From contig DGAG01000012.1 in NCBI GenBank assembly GCA_002382325.1, positions 124,001 through 188,000 on the forward strand: a stretch of 64,000 bases of DNA. The letters run 5' to 3'. A program made the translations under genes and the position numbers. The notes under the pieces were generated by a model. That model saw only the letters and a list, made by a program, of their open reading frames with translations, searched no databases and was not told where the DNA came from. This document shows positions 26,287-35,108 of the stretch, in pieces. How positions within the stretch are numbered: position 1 is the stretch's first letter; the number at the start of each line of letters is the position of its first letter. The stretch is from Epsilonproteobacteria bacterium UBA4036. Its GTDB lineage: Bacteria > Campylobacterota > Campylobacteria > Campylobacterales > Arcobacteraceae.

Positions 26287-27275
26287 CACGACTCCTTGTA
26301 AGCCTGTGCAGCAACGTGAGGTAAAACCACATTGATTAACATACCACTGTCAAGCTCAAAACCTGCCATGGTATACAAACGAGGCAATATTTGAATACTA
26401 AAACGAAAATACTCTTTGGTTTTTTCATCATAATTTACATACGGGGCATTTTTAAAAATCAAATTGAAAGCAACATTCGCCCCTAAGGTGCGTTTAAATC
26501 GTTGAAAAAAATCGTGCAACATATCACTCAAAGAGGAGATATCTTTGCTTTCAAACTCCACTAAACTCGATAACTTCTTTTTACTGACAATTTTAACTTC
26601 AAATGCCACACTTGATGCATAAGGACAATACGCTACAAAATCAGCATTTTCACATACAATATTGTCTTTAAAGCTCAGCTCTTCATAGACCATATCATCT
26701 AAAAGTGCGCGTTTATGCTCATCATAATAGCGCTTTTTATGTTCGATTTCTTCTTGAATCTTTTTGGGTAAAAAAGGCATTGCCATAAGTTGCGTATGGG
26801 CATGACTCAATGAAGCGCCTGCATTGTATCCATGATTTTTAAAAACAGAAACATACTCAAGTCGGATGTCTTTTTGTAAATTTTGTGTTCGTTGTTGCAA
26901 TAAATTCAAATAATTATTGAACTCATTGTACTCATAATCGCACATTTGTTTATCATGAAAAGGGGTTTCAATCAACACCTCATGCGCTCCAAAACCACTA
27001 AATGTGTCAAAAAAACCCTCTTTGGAACTTTTAGGTTCAATGTCAATGGATAACGCATTGTACAAATTAGGAACCACTCGACATTGCCAATTGTCATCTT
27101 GAGAAATACGAGCAATTTCATGTGGCGTTAAATGCTCTTTATTTCTATCAAAAGGACACGTTTCTTCTTCATCTTTTTTATTGCCATTATGATAAAACTC
27201 TTTGGGGCGTAACAGTCGTTCAGGAGCAAATAAAATCCACTCTTTACTCAACTTACAATATCTAAACTCTGACAA
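26286..27275 (-). CDS. GalT-like sugar-1-phosphate nucleotidyltransferase
   Basis: 329 residues, HIT superfamily. The active site reads SLSHAHTQLMAMP, where galactose-1-phosphate uridylyltransferases have HPHGQ; the second histidine, which forms the nucleotidyl intermediate, is kept. The N-terminal zinc motif is incomplete (CPFDRNKEHLTP instead of CPFC). This variant resembles the GalT-like/ADP-glucose phosphorylase branch. In this operon it could exchange glucose-1-phosphate with a nucleotide sugar to supply glgA, or recycle it; galactose use is not suggested by neighbours. galK and galE are not nearby. Confidence 0.8.
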   Translation of the reverse strand: MSEFRYCKLSKEWILFAPERLLRPKEFYHNGNKKDEEETCPFDRNKEHLTPHEIARISQDDNWQCRVVPNLYNALSIDIEPKSSKEGFFDTFSGFGAHEVLIETPFHDKQMCDYEYNEFNNYLNLLQQRTQNLQKDIRLEYVSVFKNHGYNAGASLSHAHTQLMAMPFLPKKIQEEIEHKKRYYDEHKRALLDDMVYEELSFKDNIVCENADFVAYCPYASSVAFEVKIVSKKKLSSLVEFESKDISSLSDMLHDFFQRFKRTLGANVAFNLIFKNAPYVNYDEKTKEYFRFSIQILPRLYTMAGFELDSGMLINVVLPHVAAQAYKES

Positions 27276-27287
27276 TCTTTCTCCTAA

Positions 27288-29357
27288 TTATACATACCAT
27301 GGTTGAACATCGCATGCTTCAAAATTGAGTATAATCTCTTTATTAATGGGAGCAAATTGTATTTTTGTATTCTCACTAAACAGTTCAAAAGAGACCACCA
27401 CACTTTTTTGTTTTGCGTGATTAATTTTAACTTCAATATACTCATCAACACCTACACTAAACGAATCAAACTCTTGTACACCTTTTTGAAGTTCAAATTC
27501 AAATCTTTCATTATTAAGCTTTAAGCATAACAAACTCTTTTCTAAATTTGATTTAAATTTGGTACTTTTAAACAAAAAATAGAGATTTTCTTCTTCATCA
27601 CAAGTGTAAAAAAATCCTTCAATAATCAAGGAAGAAGTATCCATGGTACTAAAATCTTTTTTCAAATCGACATATCCCGCATACAACCACTCAAAAAAAT
27701 CGGTTTTTCGTCCATCAATATGCGGCTTATGTTTTTGTGTGGGTTTTATATGAAAACGAGTCAGTGGATTTTTTGTCACAATGGGCGTTAAAATCTCAAT
27801 GGGAATCTCGGCTTTCATTAAACCATAAATATTTTTTAAATGTTTACGAAAGAGTTTATCAAATTTTGATTTTAAAACCGTATAATGATCATCGCCATAC
27901 CACCAAAACCAGTCACTTCCCAACGCAATCATAAACTCATTTTCAATCTTTTCTCTGCACTCTTTATCCAAATGAGCTTTGTGTAAATCAAAACTATTTT
28001 TGGTCATATCCAACAGTTCCCAAGCTCTGTTTTTCTCATGGCTTCCAATCCAAATATCAAAATTGGCATTAATCCAACTTCCCGTTGCTAAATGGGTTAT
28101 CTCTTTGTATTGTAACGCTTTGCACTGCTTGACCTCATCAAACAAAAGCGTTTCGCACCACGGTTCTTTTTCTAAATGCGCATACAACGCCTTAAAAAAA
28201 TCTTGGGCATTATGAGGATAATATTCCCACGCATTTTCACCGTCTAAAATCACACTGACTAAACACGATGCTTTGGAGTTTAAATAAATGGTATGTAAGT
28301 GAGAAATGAAATCTTGTGCAGCGCTGTTAGGCTCTTTTGAATTGTATTCAAAGCCAATTAAATCGCTTAAATATTTGTCTCTAAAAAAGAGCTCAATGCT
28401 TTGATTTTGATGCGTTAATCGATACGGAGAATACAAACTCTCTTGCTTGGATTGAAAGAGTGTTTTGTACAAAATCTCTTCGTCGCTGCACGCCCACGAA
28501 ATGTTATTTTGTGCCAAAAGCTGAAGTGTTTCTAAACTCACACTGCCTTCACTGGGCCAAAATCCTGTGGCTTTTTTGCCAAACACGCTTTCATAATATT
28601 TCAATGCTTTTTCAACTTGCAATTGGGCAAACTCTTTATAGTGCGCTTGGCTATTGGGTAATACAACCTCTTTTTTGGCATCTTTAGCACTTTGTCTGTC
28701 CCATAACAAAGGTAAAATGGGATGATAAAAAGGTGTTGTAGAAATACCAATTTGCCCTTTGGCTTCTAAATATTGATAATAGGGAATAATCGTACAAATA
28801 AAGGCAAACAACTCTTTAAACAACTCTGTTTTTTGAGCATGAGTATACTCTTTTTCTTGTAATAAAAGAGCTTTAATAAAGGCATTGTTCTGTCTTAAAT
28901 AATTACCGCACCACGAGAGTAAAAAAAGAACTTCCAAATCCAAAATCTCTTCAGATATAAAAATGCCTTCAAACCCTTGATGAGCTTGATATTTTAAATA
29001 GAGTTCCTCGTACCTTTTTAACGGTTTTATCATATTCTCATAATTGCTCAAAAAAAGATACTCAAAAAGTTTTTCCGTTTCATATTCACTTAAAAAGGCC
29101 ACCTCTTTTTGCATAATATCCAGCAATTTATCTTTATACTCATTTTTGCTGTATGCGTCAATTTGCACCAAAAGAGAAGGCACTAAATTAAATGTCGCCT
29201 TTATCTTGCTATGTTTCTCCAAATAGTAAGGCATATCGTAATAATCTTTTAAACAATGCAAAAAAACCCACGGCATACTGATTTTATGATTACTTTCATC
29301 CATATAATAAGGTTGGTGCATATGCCATAAAAAGCTTAAGTAGAGTTTCTTACTCAT
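27288..29357 (-). CDS. GH57 alpha-amylase/amylopullulanase-like enzyme
   Basis: 689 residues. GH57 motif 1 HMHQP (12-16), the nucleophile in GFWPSEGSVS (E270) and the acid in VILDGENAWEYY (D372) are present. The HMHQPYY start and GENAWEYY motif match the amylase/amylopullulanase branch rather than the branching or glucanotransferase branches. No signal peptide, so it works on intracellular glucan, probably as debranching or chain-shortening enzyme in place of GlgX. The C-terminal 200 residues form a beta-rich extension. Overlaps the upstream fusion gene by 8 bases and precedes the GalT-like gene by 12. Confidence 0.85.
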   Translation of the reverse strand: MSKKLYLSFLWHMHQPYYMDESNHKISMPWVFLHCLKDYYDMPYYLEKHSKIKATFNLVPSLLVQIDAYSKNEYKDKLLDIMQKEVAFLSEYETEKLFEYLFLSNYENMIKPLKRYEELYLKYQAHQGFEGIFISEEILDLEVLFLLSWCGNYLRQNNAFIKALLLQEKEYTHAQKTELFKELFAFICTIIPYYQYLEAKGQIGISTTPFYHPILPLLWDRQSAKDAKKEVVLPNSQAHYKEFAQLQVEKALKYYESVFGKKATGFWPSEGSVSLETLQLLAQNNISWACSDEEILYKTLFQSKQESLYSPYRLTHQNQSIELFFRDKYLSDLIGFEYNSKEPNSAAQDFISHLHTIYLNSKASCLVSVILDGENAWEYYPHNAQDFFKALYAHLEKEPWCETLLFDEVKQCKALQYKEITHLATGSWINANFDIWIGSHEKNRAWELLDMTKNSFDLHKAHLDKECREKIENEFMIALGSDWFWWYGDDHYTVLKSKFDKLFRKHLKNIYGLMKAEIPIEILTPIVTKNPLTRFHIKPTQKHKPHIDGRKTDFFEWLYAGYVDLKKDFSTMDTSSLIIEGFFYTCDEEENLYFLFKSTKFKSNLEKSLLCLKLNNERFEFELQKGVQEFDSFSVGVDEYIEVKINHAKQKSVVVSFELFSENTKIQFAPINKEIILNFEACDVQPWYV

Positions 29358-31842
29358 CTTTCCACTTTTCTATTTTTTTATAAAATTTCTCAAAAATTTT
29401 ATTGGCATTCTCTACATTTTTGGCTTGAATATAGATATTTAAAAACTCTCGATGTTGATCCGGTACCATTAAAATCCACTCTTTTTTATTCAACCAAATT
29501 TTAACCCCATCAGCCGTTGTGTGTCTTTTATCTTGGGCTTCTTCTAAGAATTTTCGCATCATTTTCCCTTTTTGGGTACTTTTGCATGCAACATTTTCAC
29601 CTCGAAATGAAAAAGGCGTCAGTGATTGTGCCACGCTTGAGAGTTTGAGTTCACTTTTACTCAACAACTCTAAGACTTTAAAACTAACATACAAAGCATC
29701 ACTGGTAAACCCAAACTGCGTAAAGGCATAATGTCCATCGGTGTTGGCAATTAAATCAAACTCATTTAACTGGGTTCCTTTAAAGTTTTCCAATTTGGCT
29801 CGAGTAATTTCAATATTTGCATACTCAATAAAATCAGGTGCCCAAGCCGGTAAAAAGACTTTGATTTTTTTTGAACTGGTTTTATCCAATAACTCTAAAA
29901 TCACCAACAGTGCCACATAATCGCCCAACAATTTTCCATCGTCACACACAATTTGCAATTTTTGTCCATTGGGATAGATTAAAAACCCGCAATCCAAATT
30001 CAAATATTTTACAATTTTGCCCACATCATGGTGCGATTTTTGAATTATTGAAGGAATTTTTTGCAGTTGCTTATCATCTTTATAGGCGTTTAAAATAATT
30101 GATTCAATGCCCAATTCATTGATAATTTTAGGGTAAATATTGGAAGTGGAGCCAAACATAATATCTGTGGCAATTTTAATATGTTTATTTTGTAATACTG
30201 AAGCATCAATTTGTTTACTGATATCTTCTACATACGTTTTAACAATATTATCGTTTTCATAAATATCCCCAATTTGATTGTAGTGAACACGTCTAAAATT
30301 CTCTAAAAAAAAGATTCTCTCCACGGATTTTGCCAAATTAGTATCCATAGGCAACGCTTCGTTGGTGTAAAAAATCATCTCGGTTTCACTCTCATTAATC
30401 ACCGATTGCCGTATATGAATACCCGCTATGACTTTGTCGTTATTGGCTAAACTGTGTCGCATGACATTTGAAGAGACATTTTCCACATCAAAGACATTCA
30501 CCCCCGTTGAGAGCATACCACTTAAAAAGGCTCGTTTGAGCATTCGTGAACTTTTGTGGTAATCTCGGGAGACATAAACATTGCTTCCAATGGGTAAAAT
30601 AGAACCAAACGATTCTGCCAATTTGGCTGCCATTTGAGAAGAGAGTTCAATATTGGTACGCCCTATGACTCGTCCTGCTTGAAAAATTGAGGATTTGTAT
30701 TTATCTCCCCAAATAATATTTTGACTGACAACTGATTTTTCATCAATAATTTTATCGGGCCAAATGACAACATCGCGTTCAAAACTCACTTTTTTATTGA
30801 TTTCACAATTTTCTGCAACAATAACCCCCAAAGAGGCTTTAACCTCTTCATCAATTCTATTATTGTTGCAAATAACCGCATTTTTGAGTTTGGTTTTGGT
30901 ATTAATACTCACATTATTCCACACCACACAATCAATAAGTTCAACATGTTTTTTGATTTTACTGTACGCACCAATGCAAACATTCTCTAAGGTCACCCCC
31001 TCATAAATCTTAACATTTTTTCCTAAAACTATGATTCCTTTCAAACGCACTTTGGGGTCAATTTCAACCCCTTCTTGAGCATATATCGTTGCTGTCGATG
31101 TGACCTGTTTTGTCCCTTTAAATTGGAGTAAAACATCATTTCTAAAAATATCTTTATAGACCTCTCGATAACTTTCAGGATTTCCTACATCACGCCAATA
31201 TCCCTGAAGCGAACACCCCCAAAGCGTAATCTTTTCTTGCATCAATTTGGGAAACAAATCTTTGGCAAAATCAAAATTTTGTCCATAGGGAATGTGTTGC
31301 ATAATTTCAGGTTCTAAGACATAAATACCCGTATTAATCGTATCACTAAAGACTTCTCCCCAGCTGGGTTTTTCCAGAAATTTCTCAATTTCTCCTTTTT
31401 TATTGGCAATAACTACCCCAAATTGTAAAGGATTTTCTACTGATGTCAGTGTAATGGTCAGTTTTGATTTTTTACTTTCATGAAAGGCTTTAATTTTTTT
31501 AAAGTCAAAATTGGTCACCAAATCACCGCTGACAATAATAAACGTCTCATCTAAAAAATCTCGAGCATAAGCAATAGCACCTGCTGTTCCATAATCATCA
31601 TCAGGCAAATAATAGGTGATTTCAACGCCCCAATCGCTGCCGTCTTTAAAATAATTTTTAATAATTTCAGGTTTAAAAAACAACATCACGGCAATGTGCT
31701 TAATGTTCAGTTCATCGCGTAATTTAACAATTATATGTTCCATCATTGGTCGATTTAAAATAGGAAGCATGGGCTTTGGAACAGAGTTGGTTAATGGCTG
31801 AATTCGCGTTCCAAATCCTCCTGCAAGTACTATGGCTTTCAT
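29350..31842 (-). CDS. nucleotidyltransferase / hexapeptide / phosphohexomutase-like fusion
   Basis: 830 residues in three parts. Residues 1-230 are a sugar-nucleotidyltransferase with LAGGFGTRIQPLT (6-18) and VSGDLVTNFDF. About 245-380 is a left-handed beta-helix of hexapeptide repeats. 385-830 is a phosphoglucomutase/phosphomannomutase-like part. The mutase part keeps SRDYHKSSRMLKRAF, but the phosphoserine loop (family TASHNP) reads IRQSVINES (477-485), and no DGDR metal loop or RPSGTEP loop is visible, so mutase activity is unlikely. The architecture is known from cyanobacteria as a mannose-1-phosphate guanylyltransferase-like protein. Here it is the best candidate for making the glucosyl donor in the absence of GlgC. 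Confidence 0.82.
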   Translation of the reverse strand: MKAIVLAGGFGTRIQPLTNSVPKPMLPILNRPMMEHIIVKLRDELNIKHIAVMLFFKPEIIKNYFKDGSDWGVEITYYLPDDDYGTAGAIAYARDFLDETFIIVSGDLVTNFDFKKIKAFHESKKSKLTITLTSVENPLQFGVVIANKKGEIEKFLEKPSWGEVFSDTINTGIYVLEPEIMQHIPYGQNFDFAKDLFPKLMQEKITLWGCSLQGYWRDVGNPESYREVYKDIFRNDVLLQFKGTKQVTSTATIYAQEGVEIDPKVRLKGIIVLGKNVKIYEGVTLENVCIGAYSKIKKHVELIDCVVWNNVSINTKTKLKNAVICNNNRIDEEVKASLGVIVAENCEINKKVSFERDVVIWPDKIIDEKSVVSQNIIWGDKYKSSIFQAGRVIGRTNIELSSQMAAKLAESFGSILPIGSNVYVSRDYHKSSRMLKRAFLSGMLSTGVNVFDVENVSSNVMRHSLANNDKVIAGIHIRQSVINESETEMIFYTNEALPMDTNLAKSVERIFFLENFRRVHYNQIGDIYENDNIVKTYVEDISKQIDASVLQNKHIKIATDIMFGSTSNIYPKIINELGIESIILNAYKDDKQLQKIPSIIQKSHHDVGKIVKYLNLDCGFLIYPNGQKLQIVCDDGKLLGDYVALLVILELLDKTSSKKIKVFLPAWAPDFIEYANIEITRAKLENFKGTQLNEFDLIANTDGHYAFTQFGFTSDALYVSFKVLELLSKSELKLSSVAQSLTPFSFRGENVACKSTQKGKMMRKFLEEAQDKRHTTADGVKIWLNKKEWILMVPDQHREFLNIYIQAKNVENANKIFEKFYKKIEKWKDE

Positions 31843-31852
31843 ATTATCCCCC

Positions 31853-32830
31853 TTAATTGACTAACCGTCTGGCTAAATCAAGTAACTCTTTTTTGATTTC
31901 ATATTTGCCTGAATTAACATACTCAATCGAGACAAATTCAAATTGACTGTTTTTATAAACAATAACACTGTTGCTCTTTTCATTTTCAAGCAAATAATCC
32001 ACAGCAAATGTCGTAAACTCAGATGCCATGAGTCGGTCAAAAACAGTGGGATTACCCCCTCGTTGAACATGACCTAAAATGGTAGCTCGAGTCTCAATAC
32101 CCAAATCTTTTTCAAGCCAATTGACAATCTCTTGAGTACTGGTACAGACATTTTTTTTGCACCCCTCAGATACCACACACACAATATATTTTCGCCCATT
32201 ATCCAACTCTTTTTTAAGTCGTTGGGCAATTTTATCTAAGTCATATTCCAATTCAGGGATCATACATACCTCAGCCCCACACGTAATGGCTGTTACTAGT
32301 GCTAAATATCCACAATCTCTTCCCATGGTTTCAATCACACACGCTCGTTTAAAAGATGCCGATGTGTCACGAATGGCATCGGTGGCACTTCGAATCATAT
32401 TTAAAGCCGTATCCACTCCCAAACAATAATCTGTCCCATAAATATCGTTATCAATGGTTGAAGGGATACCCACAAAATTAATCCCAAAATCCTTATAAAA
32501 TTGGTTAAATGCTCGAAATGAACCATCGCCTCCTAATACAACAATTTTATCAATACCGTGTTGCTGTAAATTATTATACGCTTGCTCTCGATACGCTAAC
32601 TCAAAAAATCGTTTTGAACGAGAAGAACGAATTTTAGTCCCCCCTTCGTGCATGATGCCTGCCACATCCTCATAGCTGGCTTTTACAATGGTGTTGTCAA
32701 TCAAGCCTTCAAGACCATCATAAATCAAATAAGGTTGAATATTTTTAGAGTAACAATAATCCACAAACTGCTTAATCGCAGGATTCATTCCTGCACAATC
32801 TCCACCTGAAGTCATAATCGCTATTGCCAT
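31853..32830 (-). CDS. pfkA: ATP-dependent 6-phosphofructokinase
   Basis: 325 residues, typical group-A PFK. Motifs: TSGGDCAGMNPA (N-terminal), LGGDGS (99-104), STIDNDI with catalytic D127, GVDTALN, ETMGRDCGYLAL and the 'QRGG' in GHVQRGGNPTVFDR. Gly at 103 and Ser at 124 argue for ATP rather than pyrophosphate as donor, since PPi enzymes carry Asp and Lys at these points. It is the first gene of the glucan operon, 10 bases before the fusion gene. Many Campylobacterota lack PfkA and run this pathway only as gluconeogenesis, so its presence gives this organism a route from stored glucan into glycolysis. Confidence 0.94.
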   Translation of the reverse strand: MAIAIMTSGGDCAGMNPAIKQFVDYCYSKNIQPYLIYDGLEGLIDNTIVKASYEDVAGIMHEGGTKIRSSRSKRFFELAYREQAYNNLQQHGIDKIVVLGGDGSFRAFNQFYKDFGINFVGIPSTIDNDIYGTDYCLGVDTALNMIRSATDAIRDTSASFKRACVIETMGRDCGYLALVTAITCGAEVCMIPELEYDLDKIAQRLKKELDNGRKYIVCVVSEGCKKNVCTSTQEIVNWLEKDLGIETRATILGHVQRGGNPTVFDRLMASEFTTFAVDYLLENEKSNSVIVYKNSQFEFVSIEYVNSGKYEIKKELLDLARRLVN

Positions 32831-32870
32831 GATTTACCTTTTTCAAATTTTTTATTATGCTAAATCTTAA

Positions 32871-32876
32871 ATTATA
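32871..32876 (-). promoter_or_regulatory. glucan operon promoter -10 (minus strand)
   Basis: TATAAT on the minus strand, 41 bases upstream of the pfkA ATG, in the 212-base AT-rich spacer shared with the divergent glucanotransferase gene. Confidence 0.55.
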
Positions 32877-32944
32877 CTTTATCTTTATTACAATTAAGTC
32901 TCAAATTTTTCCATTTTTGTAATGGCTTTATCACTACTTTATGA

Positions 32945-32972
32945 TAGTATTCTACTACAAATTATTAATAAT
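32945..32972. promoter_or_regulatory. candidate operator between divergent glucan promoters
   Basis: TAGTA-TTC-TACTA (32945-32957) and a perfect 12-bp palindrome ATTATTAATAAT (32961-32972) sit between the two divergent -10 boxes. Dyads here fit a regulator acting on both transcription units. AT-richness raises the chance of coincidence, and no regulator gene lies in the cluster. Confidence 0.35.
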
Positions 32973-32984
32973 GTCATAAAAATG

Positions 32985-32990
32985 TATAAT
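32985..32990 (+). promoter_or_regulatory. promoter -10 of the GH57 glucanotransferase gene
   Basis: TATAAT in AATGTATAATTT, 53 bases before the ATG at 33043. AATAAGG serves as ribosome-binding site. Confidence 0.55.
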
Positions 32991-33042
32991 TTTTAATTCG
33001 CTTTACACTAAAATATGTCATTTTATTCAATAAGGTTACATT

Positions 33043-35037
33043 ATGAAAACAAGTTTACTTTTTGGAATTCACTGTCACCAACCCATTGATAACTTTGACC
33101 ATGTGGTCTATGAAATTATTGAAAAATCGTATGAACCTTTTTTTACCCTTTTAAAAGAGTTTCCAAAATTTAAATGTTCCGTTCATTTTAGTGGTTGGTT
33201 ATTTGAATTTATCCAACAAAATCGTCCTTCTTTATTTTCATTAATGCAAGAAATCTCTTCTCAAATTGAATTTTTCACAGGAGGATTTTATGAACCCATT
33301 TTGGCGTCAATTCCAAGCAGTGATCGAGTGGCACAAATTAAAATGCTCAGCCGTTTTATTGAAAAAAACTTTAATCAAAAACCCAAAGGACTTTGGCTAA
33401 CAGAACGCATTTGGGATGATTCTATTATCGATGATTTACAAAAATGCCATATTGAATATGTTATTGTTGATGACTACCATTTAATTGCAGCAGGACATGA
33501 TATGCACAACTTAAATGGCTATTTTATGAGTGAAAACAGCAATAATACCATCGCGTTATTTCCTATTAACAAAGCGTTACGTTATGTTATTCCCTTTGCA
33601 TCCATTGAAAAAACACAAGAAACATTACATTCAATTGCCAATGAAGAAGGCAAAAATGCTGCCATTATTTTTGATGACGGAGAAAAATTTGGTGTGTGGC
33701 CTAAAACGTATGAAAAAGTGTATGCACAAAATTGGTTGAGAGATTTTTTCCAAACAACGTTAGACGATGAAACCATTGAGGTTCAAACATTTAATGAATA
33801 CTATACCAAAAACCATGCCATTTCACTGGCCTATTTGCCCACTGTTTCGTATCATGAGATGCAAGAGTGGTCAATATTGCCCAATTTAGCCCATGATTAT
33901 AAAAATCTCGTTGAACAAAATTCACACTTAGAGTATCTTATTCGAGGGGGTATTTGGAAAAACTTTTTTCTCAAATACCAAGAGAGCAATTGGCTTCACA
34001 AACGTTCTCTTGAACTTTCAAGAAAAAATGACAACCGTGCCAAATATAAAAAAACTCTCTACAAAACCCAATGCAACGACGTGTTATGGCATGGTATCTT
34101 TGGAGGAATTTATCTGCCCAATTTACGCGATAATGCGTATAAATATATCATAGAATGTGAAAATCTTTTACACTCAGACATTCACAGTGAAGTGCTTGAT
34201 ATTAATTTAAATTCGTACAATGAGTATAAGTTTTTTACACCCGAACTCTTAACTGTCATTGATTGTAAAAACGGTGGGCAAATTGTCGAGCTTGATTTAC
34301 GCGATGTCTGTTTTAATGTGCAAAATACTCTTACACGATACAAAGAAATTTACCATGAAAAAATTGTAAAAGAAGTTCAAGAAGAGACTATTCAAACTGC
34401 TAAAGAAGAGACTTCGACCATACATAACAATGTCTTAACAACCCAAGAAGATTTGGATTTTCATGTTGATTGGTATTTAAAAAAATCTGCCATTGATCAT
34501 ATCAGCGACAATTCTTTTACGCTTGAATCTTTTGAAGCCAATAGTTTTAAAGAGTATTCCGATTTTACCAATCAACCTTTTAGCGTAAAATCACACACAA
34601 AAAACTCTTTAAATTTGGAACGAGAAGGAGGAATTTATCAAACTGCAAAATTTCCTACGACACTTAAAAAAACATTTGAATTCACAAAAAACAGCATTTG
34701 GACAAGCGTGGAACTTCATTCTACGTGTGAAGATGATTTATCGTATATTGCCGAATGGAATTTGCATTTTAGCAATTATGATGCCCTCTTAATCAACAAT
34801 CAAAAACCGGATGAACGTATGCAATTATGTTGTTCAAAATTAATTATAAAAGACAACGTTTTAAACAAAATATTCAGTTTTACTTTTGAAAAAGATATTG
34901 AAATTTATCTCTTTAAAGTTAAAAGCATCAGCCAAAGTGAAGCCGGTGTTGATTACACCACACAAGGTTTATCGTTTGGGTTTAAACAAAATTTTAGCAA
35001 AGATTTGAAATTTAAATATTGCTTTAAATGTCTTTAA
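33043..35037 (+). CDS. GH57 4-alpha-glucanotransferase-like enzyme
   Basis: 664 residues, length and motifs as in Thermococcus-type 4-alpha-glucanotransferase. Motif 1 HCHQP (10-14), GGFYEPILASIPSSDR, nucleophile E121 in GLWLTERIWD, acid D212 in IFDDGEKFGVWP. The positions nearly coincide with the known catalytic pair E123/D214. DUF1925- and DUF1926-type beta domains fill the C-terminal half. It should transfer maltooligosaccharide segments between glucan chains, doing the job of MalQ. Cytoplasmic, no signal peptide. Divergent from the ten-gene operon and clearly part of the same system; the residues after about 440 show a glutamate- and threonine-rich linker. Confidence 0.87.
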   Translation: MKTSLLFGIHCHQPIDNFDHVVYEIIEKSYEPFFTLLKEFPKFKCSVHFSGWLFEFIQQNRPSLFSLMQEISSQIEFFTGGFYEPILASIPSSDRVAQIKMLSRFIEKNFNQKPKGLWLTERIWDDSIIDDLQKCHIEYVIVDDYHLIAAGHDMHNLNGYFMSENSNNTIALFPINKALRYVIPFASIEKTQETLHSIANEEGKNAAIIFDDGEKFGVWPKTYEKVYAQNWLRDFFQTTLDDETIEVQTFNEYYTKNHAISLAYLPTVSYHEMQEWSILPNLAHDYKNLVEQNSHLEYLIRGGIWKNFFLKYQESNWLHKRSLELSRKNDNRAKYKKTLYKTQCNDVLWHGIFGGIYLPNLRDNAYKYIIECENLLHSDIHSEVLDINLNSYNEYKFFTPELLTVIDCKNGGQIVELDLRDVCFNVQNTLTRYKEIYHEKIVKEVQEETIQTAKEETSTIHNNVLTTQEDLDFHVDWYLKKSAIDHISDNSFTLESFEANSFKEYSDFTNQPFSVKSHTKNSLNLEREGGIYQTAKFPTTLKKTFEFTKNSIWTSVELHSTCEDDLSYIAEWNLHFSNYDALLINNQKPDERMQLCCSKLIIKDNVLNKIFSFTFEKDIEIYLFKVKSISQSEAGVDYTTQGLSFGFKQNFSKDLKFKYCFKCL

Positions 35038-35108
35038 AAAATCTGTTTACAAGCAAATTTACACTATACTAAAACCTTAATTTTTTTCAAAAAAGGGTTT
35101 TTTTATAG

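Noticed and set aside
26287..26289. GTG start of glgA one codon before the ATG
   Set aside because: It would sit only two bases after the AAGGAG site; the ATG overlapping the upstream TGA has normal spacing.
31853..32830. Pyrophosphate-dependent phosphofructokinase
   Set aside because: PPi enzymes carry Asp after GGD and Lys before TIDND; here the residues are Gly and Ser, as expected for ATP use.
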